Notes under the pieces: generated by a model
Seen by the model: the letters and a program-made list of their open reading frames with translations, nothing else
Database searches by the model: none
What the model was told of the DNA's origin: nothing
Made by a program: the position numbers and the translations under genes
Shown here: piece by piece, positions 32,632-35,644 of the stretch
Layout: each line of letters opens with the position of its first letter
Position numbering within the stretch: position 1 is the stretch's first letter
DNA from: an uncultured Xylophilus sp.
GTDB lineage: Bacteria; Pseudomonadota; Gammaproteobacteria; Burkholderiales; Burkholderiaceae_C
DNA: 35,644 nt
Assembly: GCA_913776965.1 (NCBI GenBank)
Contig: CAJYQL010000069.1
Coordinates: 1-35,644, forward strand
Direction of reading: 5' to 3'

Positions 32632-33105
32632 ATGCCACGTCGTCGCGAAGTCCCTAAACGTGAAATCCTGCCGGACCCTAAGTACGGCAATGTCGAACTC
32701 TCGAAGTTCATGAATGTGATCATGGAAGGCGGCAAGAAGGCCGTCGCCGAACGCATCATCTACGGTGCGCTCGACCTGATCGAGAAGAAGAATCCGGACA
32801 AGGATCCCCTGGAAGCTTTCGTCGTTGCGATCAACAACGTCAAGCCGATGGTCGAAGTGAAGTCCCGCCGCGTCGGTGGCGCCAACTACCAGGTGCCGGT
32901 CGAAGTGCGCCCGGTCCGTCGTCTGGCCCTGTCGATGCGCTGGATCAAGGAAGCCGCCCGCAAGCGCGGCGAGAAGTCCATGGCGCAGCGCCTGGCCAAC
33001 GAACTGCTCGAGGCCACCGAAGGCCGCGGCGGCGCCATGAAGAAGCGCGACGAAGTGCACCGCATGGCCGAAGCCAACAAGGCCTTCAGCCACTTCCGCT
33101 TCTAA
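32632..33105 (+). CDS. rpsG: Ribosomal protein S7
   Basis: A 157-residue 16S rRNA 3'-domain binder and head-assembly initiator. It matches family length and sequence: [20 protein letters not shown], then [22 protein letters not shown], and a basic end ([13 protein letters not shown]). The ATG at 32632 is preceded by GAGGTGCAAC; the ATG at 32620 gives four extra residues not found in S7. Known S7 autoregulation makes the structured gap upstream of interest. Confidence 0.98.
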   Translation: MPRRREVPKREILPDPKYGNVELSKFMNVIMEGGKKAVAERIIYGALDLIEKKNPDKDPLEAFVVAINNVKPMVEVKSRRVGGANYQVPVEVRPVRRLALSMRWIKEAARKRGEKSMAQRLANELLEATEGRGGAMKKRDEVHRMAEANKAFSHFRF

Positions 33106-33139
33106 GAACTGTCACAGCCGTCTCTCACAATCGACTGGC

Positions 33140-33192
33140 CGGAAGCCCGATCCATCCATCTGGGGTGGGCGGGCTTCCGTCCGTTAACGGAG
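33140..33192 (+). promoter_or_regulatory. Hairpin and palindrome before fusA
   Basis: CGGAAGCCCG (33140-33149) pairs with CGGGCTTCCG (33170-33179), a 10-bp perfect stem. It is followed by CCGTTAACGG (33181-33190), a 10-bp palindrome that overlaps the GGAG ribosome site (33189-33192) of fusA. Pairing of the palindrome could hide the ribosome site. Confidence 0.65.
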
Positions 33193-33201
33193 TAATTTCT
33201 C

Positions 33202-35301
33202 ATGTCCCGCAAGACCCCCATCGAGCGCTACCGCAATATCGGTATCTCTGCGCACATCGACGCCGGCAAGACCACGACCACCGAGCGCATCCTGTTCTAC
33301 ACCGGCGTGAACCACAAGATCGGTGAAGTGCACGATGGCGCGGCCACCATGGACTGGATGGAGCAGGAGCAGGAGCGTGGCATCACGATCACCTCCGCTG
33401 CCACCACCTGCTTCTGGAAGGGCATGGCGCAGAACTTCCCGGAGCACCGCATCAACATCATCGACACCCCGGGCCACGTGGACTTCACCATCGAAGTCGA
33501 GCGCTCGATGCGCGTGCTCGACGGCGCGGTCATGGTCTACGACGCGGTCGGCGGCGTGCAGCCCCAGTCCGAAACCGTCTGGCGCCAGGCCAACAAGTAC
33601 AAGGTGCCCCGCCTCGCGTTCGTCAACAAGATGGACCGCACCGGCGCGAACTTCCTGCGTGTGCGCCAGATGATGATCGACCGCCTGAAGGCCAATCCGG
33701 TCGTCATCCAGATCCCGATCGGCGCCGAAGACAAGTTCCAGGGCATCGTCGACCTCGTGAAGATGAAGGCCATCATCTGGGACGAGGACAAGGGCGTGAC
33801 CTTCCAGTACGGAGACATCCCGGCCGACCTGACCGACGTCTGCAACGAGTACCGCGAGAAGCTAGTCGAAGCCGCTGCCGAAGCCAGCGAAGACCTGATG
33901 AACAAGTACCTCGAAGGCGGCGAGCTGAGCGAGGAAGAGATCAAGGCCGCGATCCGCCAGCGCACCATCGCCGGCGAGATTCAGCCGATGCTGTGCGGCT
34001 CCGCGTTCAAGAACAAGGGCGTGCAGGCCATGCTCGACGCGGTCATCGAATACATGCCGTCGCCGGTGGACATCCCCGCCGTGGCCGGTACCGACGAGAA
34101 CGAGGCGCCCGTCACCCGCAAGGCCGACGACGAAGAAAAGTTCTCCGCGCTGGCATTCAAGCTGATGACCGACCCGTTCGTCGGCCAGCTGACCTTCGTG
34201 CGCGTCTACTCCGGCGTGCTGAGCAAGGGCGACAGCGTCTACAACCCGGTGCGCGGCAAGAAGGAGCGTATCGGTCGTATCGTGCAGATGCACGCCAACA
34301 ACCGGGAAGAAGTGAGCGAAATCCGCGCCGGCGACATCGCCGCCTGCGTGGGCCTGAAGGACGTGACGACCGGCGAGACGCTGTGCGATCCGGACTCCGT
34401 CGTGACGCTCGAGCGCATGGTGTTCCCGGAGCCGGTGATCCGCCAGGCCGTGGAGCCCAAGTCGAAGGCCGACCAGGAAAAGATGGGTATCGCACTGGGC
34501 CGTCTGGCTGCAGAAGACCCGTCCTTCCGCGTCAACACCGACGAGGAATCCGGCCAGACCATCATCGGCGGCATGGGCGAACTGCACCTCGAAATCATCG
34601 TGGACCGCATGAAGCGCGAGTTTGGCGTGGAAGCCAACGTCGGCAAGCCGCAGGTGGCCTACCGCGAAACCATCCGCAAGACGGTGGACGAAGCCGAAGG
34701 CAAGTTTGTGCGCCAGTCGGGCGGCAAGGGCCAGTACGGCCACGTCGTGCTGAAGATCGAGCCGAACGAAGCCGGTAAGGGCATCGAGTTCGTCGACGCG
34801 ATCAAGGGCGGTGTGGTGCCCCGTGAATTCATTCCGGCGGTGGAAAAGGGCATCAACGAAGCCGTGACGCAGGGCGTGCTGGCTGGTTACCCGGTCGTGG
34901 ACGTCAAGGTCACGCTGCACTTCGGCTCCTACCACGACGTGGACTCGAACGAGCTCGCGTTCAAGATGGCCGCCATCTTCGGCTTCAAGGAAGGCTGTAA
35001 GAAGGCTGGTCCGGTCATCCTCGAACCGATGATGGCCGTGGAAGTCGAGACGCCCGAGGACTACGCCGGCAACGTGATGGGCGACCTGTCGTCCCGCCGC
35101 GGCATGGTGCAGGGCATGGACGACATGGTCGGCGGCGGCAAGGCCATCAAGGCCGAAGTCCCGCTGTCGGAAATGTTCGGCTACTCGACCACGCTGCGGT
35201 CGATGTCGCAGGGTCGCGCCACGTACACGATGGAGTTCAAGCACTACAGCGAAGCTCCGCGCAACGTGGCCGAGGCCATCATGGCCGCCCGCGCGAAGTA
35301 A
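33202..35301 (+). CDS. fusA: Elongation factor G
   Basis: A 699-residue translational GTPase that drives ribosome translocation and, with RRF, recycling. Motifs: P-loop [15 protein letters not shown] (about 17-31), RGITI of switch [13 protein letters not shown], and the EF-G domain IV-V C-terminal part ([33 protein letters not shown]). It is a full-length canonical EF-G. Codon use is strongly biased to C/G-ending codons, as expected for a highly expressed gene. GGAG 9 bases upstream sets the start. Confidence 0.98.
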   Translation: MSRKTPIERYRNIGISAHIDAGKTTTTERILFYTGVNHKIGEVHDGAATMDWMEQEQERGITITSAATTCFWKGMAQNFPEHRINIIDTPGHVDFTIEVERSMRVLDGAVMVYDAVGGVQPQSETVWRQANKYKVPRLAFVNKMDRTGANFLRVRQMMIDRLKANPVVIQIPIGAEDKFQGIVDLVKMKAIIWDEDKGVTFQYGDIPADLTDVCNEYREKLVEAAAEASEDLMNKYLEGGELSEEEIKAAIRQRTIAGEIQPMLCGSAFKNKGVQAMLDAVIEYMPSPVDIPAVAGTDENEAPVTRKADDEEKFSALAFKLMTDPFVGQLTFVRVYSGVLSKGDSVYNPVRGKKERIGRIVQMHANNREEVSEIRAGDIAACVGLKDVTTGETLCDPDSVVTLERMVFPEPVIRQAVEPKSKADQEKMGIALGRLAAEDPSFRVNTDEESGQTIIGGMGELHLEIIVDRMKREFGVEANVGKPQVAYRETIRKTVDEAEGKFVRQSGGKGQYGHVVLKIEPNEAGKGIEFVDAIKGGVVPREFIPAVEKGINEAVTQGVLAGYPVVDVKVTLHFGSYHDVDSNELAFKMAAIFGFKEGCKKAGPVILEPMMAVEVETPEDYAGNVMGDLSSRRGMVQGMDDMVGGGKAIKAEVPLSEMFGYSTTLRSMSQGRATYTMEFKHYSEAPRNVAEAIMAARAK

Positions 35302-35320
35302 GGCTCGTCCCCAGGCTTTT

Positions 35321-35456
35321 CAGGCGCTGTGCGCCTGTAACGCCAGCCCCTTTCCGGGGGCGATGCCTGCGGTCTGGCGAAGCCAGTCCCGCGGCATCCC
35401 TGGAAGGCGATTTTTCCGGTCTGCGATCGCATGCCCCTCGTTGCCCGTGGCGAGGG
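35321..35456 (+). repeat. Structured fusA-tuf gap, REP-like element copy C
   Basis: Within the 220-bp gap: CAGGCGC/GCGCCTG (35321-35337), CCCC/GGGG, an outer GATGCC/GGCATC enclosing CTGGC-GAA-GCCAG (35374-35386), the palindrome TGCGATCGCA (35422-35431) and CCCTCG/CGAGGG (35435-35456). The first half looks like a diverged copy of the GC-rich element at 11577. No tRNA is present. tuf has its own ribosome site (GAGGA, 35511-35515). Confidence 0.5.
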
Positions 35457-35521
35457 ACTCCGCAATACGGTGCAGACCTAAAACCATCACACGGGAATTG
35501 CTCTTTACTGAGGATTGAAAA

Positions 35522-35644
35522 ATGGCAAAAGGCAAGTTTGAACGCACCAAGCCGCACGTCAACGTCGGCACCATCGGCCACGTCGACCACGGCAAGACCA
35601 CGCTGACCGCTGCGATCGCGACGGTTCTGTCGTCGAAGTTCGGC
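35522..35644 (+). CDS. tuf: Elongation factor Tu (5' part, continues beyond window)
   Basis: The first 41 residues of EF-Tu: [20 protein letters not shown] then [12 protein letters not shown] with the P-loop [21 protein letters not shown] upstream sets the ATG at 35522. The frame is still open at base 35644. Confidence 0.97.
   Translation, partial: MAKGKFERTKPHVNVGTIGHVDHGKTTLTAAIATVLSSKFG

Noticed and set aside
35302-35521. tRNA gene between fusA and tuf
   Set aside because: Several hairpins are present, but no T-loop GTTCRA or cloverleaf spacing.

Overview
The window is about 35.6 kb of GC-rich DNA (roughly 70% G+C by eye). Its gene content and order (rpsL-rpsG-fusA-tuf, pyrE next to a DUF4124 gene, an MCE transporter with a PqiC-like lipoprotein, DUF4148, hemB near hemJ) fit a betaproteobacterium of the Burkholderiales, most likely Comamonadaceae (Acidovorax/Variovorax/Xylophilus-like). 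The family assignment rests on recognised protein families and two dispersed repeat types, not on a database search. Apart from the left end it reads as ordinary core chromosome.

Left end (1-2.3 kb): the 3' end of a very large CdiA/BcpA-type contact-dependent inhibition exoprotein, with a pretoxin NNYL motif, four paired-cysteine motifs and a nuclease-like C-terminal toxin domain. A probable Imm49-type immunity gene follows. DNA across the toxin tail and the start of the immunity gene is clearly AT-richer than the rest, as expected of exchangeable toxin/immunity cassettes. Two abutting hexanucleotide microsatellites lie just downstream.

2.4-8.5 kb: a DUF4124 protein and pyrE on the minus strand, divergent from exonuclease III with start codons that overlap; arsC; then a minus-strand group of small stress-type genes (DUF3606, membrane-tailed hemerythrin, a hypothetical protein, a zinc alcohol dehydrogenase); then a YcbL/GloC-like hydrolase. 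8.5-17.5 kb: a Tat-type M48 metalloprotease divergent from the muropeptide permease AmpG, an OmpR/histidine-kinase pair, a TauE/SafE permease, an Amt ammonium transporter with a small unknown protein, and a GMC oxidoreductase. 17.7-21.6 kb: a tightly overlapping four-gene lipid-transport operon (MlaE-like permease, MlaF-like ATPase, MCE/MlaD protein, PqiC-like lipoprotein). 21.7-26.7 kb: FAH-family hydrolase, dienelactone hydrolase, putative Na+/H+ antiporter, DUF4148 protein, CorA transporter. 26.7-31.98 kb: hemB, hemJ, a VanZ-family membrane protein overlapping a [2Fe-2S] ferredoxin, an alpha/beta hydrolase and a D-Ala-D-Ala carboxypeptidase. 32.0 kb to the end: the str operon with a clear sigma70-type promoter and structured leaders before rpsL, rpsG, fusA and tuf.

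The most interesting non-gene signals are: a 51-bp dispersed palindromic repeat with four equal-length copies, one supplying the hemB stop codon and one lying inside the coding start of the lipoprotein gene; a second GC-rich repeat that seems to have become the N-terminal tail of the MlaF-like ATPase; two strong intrinsic terminators with no gene upstream of them, before tauE and before hemJ, suggesting small RNAs or leader attenuation; and a chain of hairpins through the str operon gaps. No tRNA, rRNA, IS element, prophage or CRISPR array was found.
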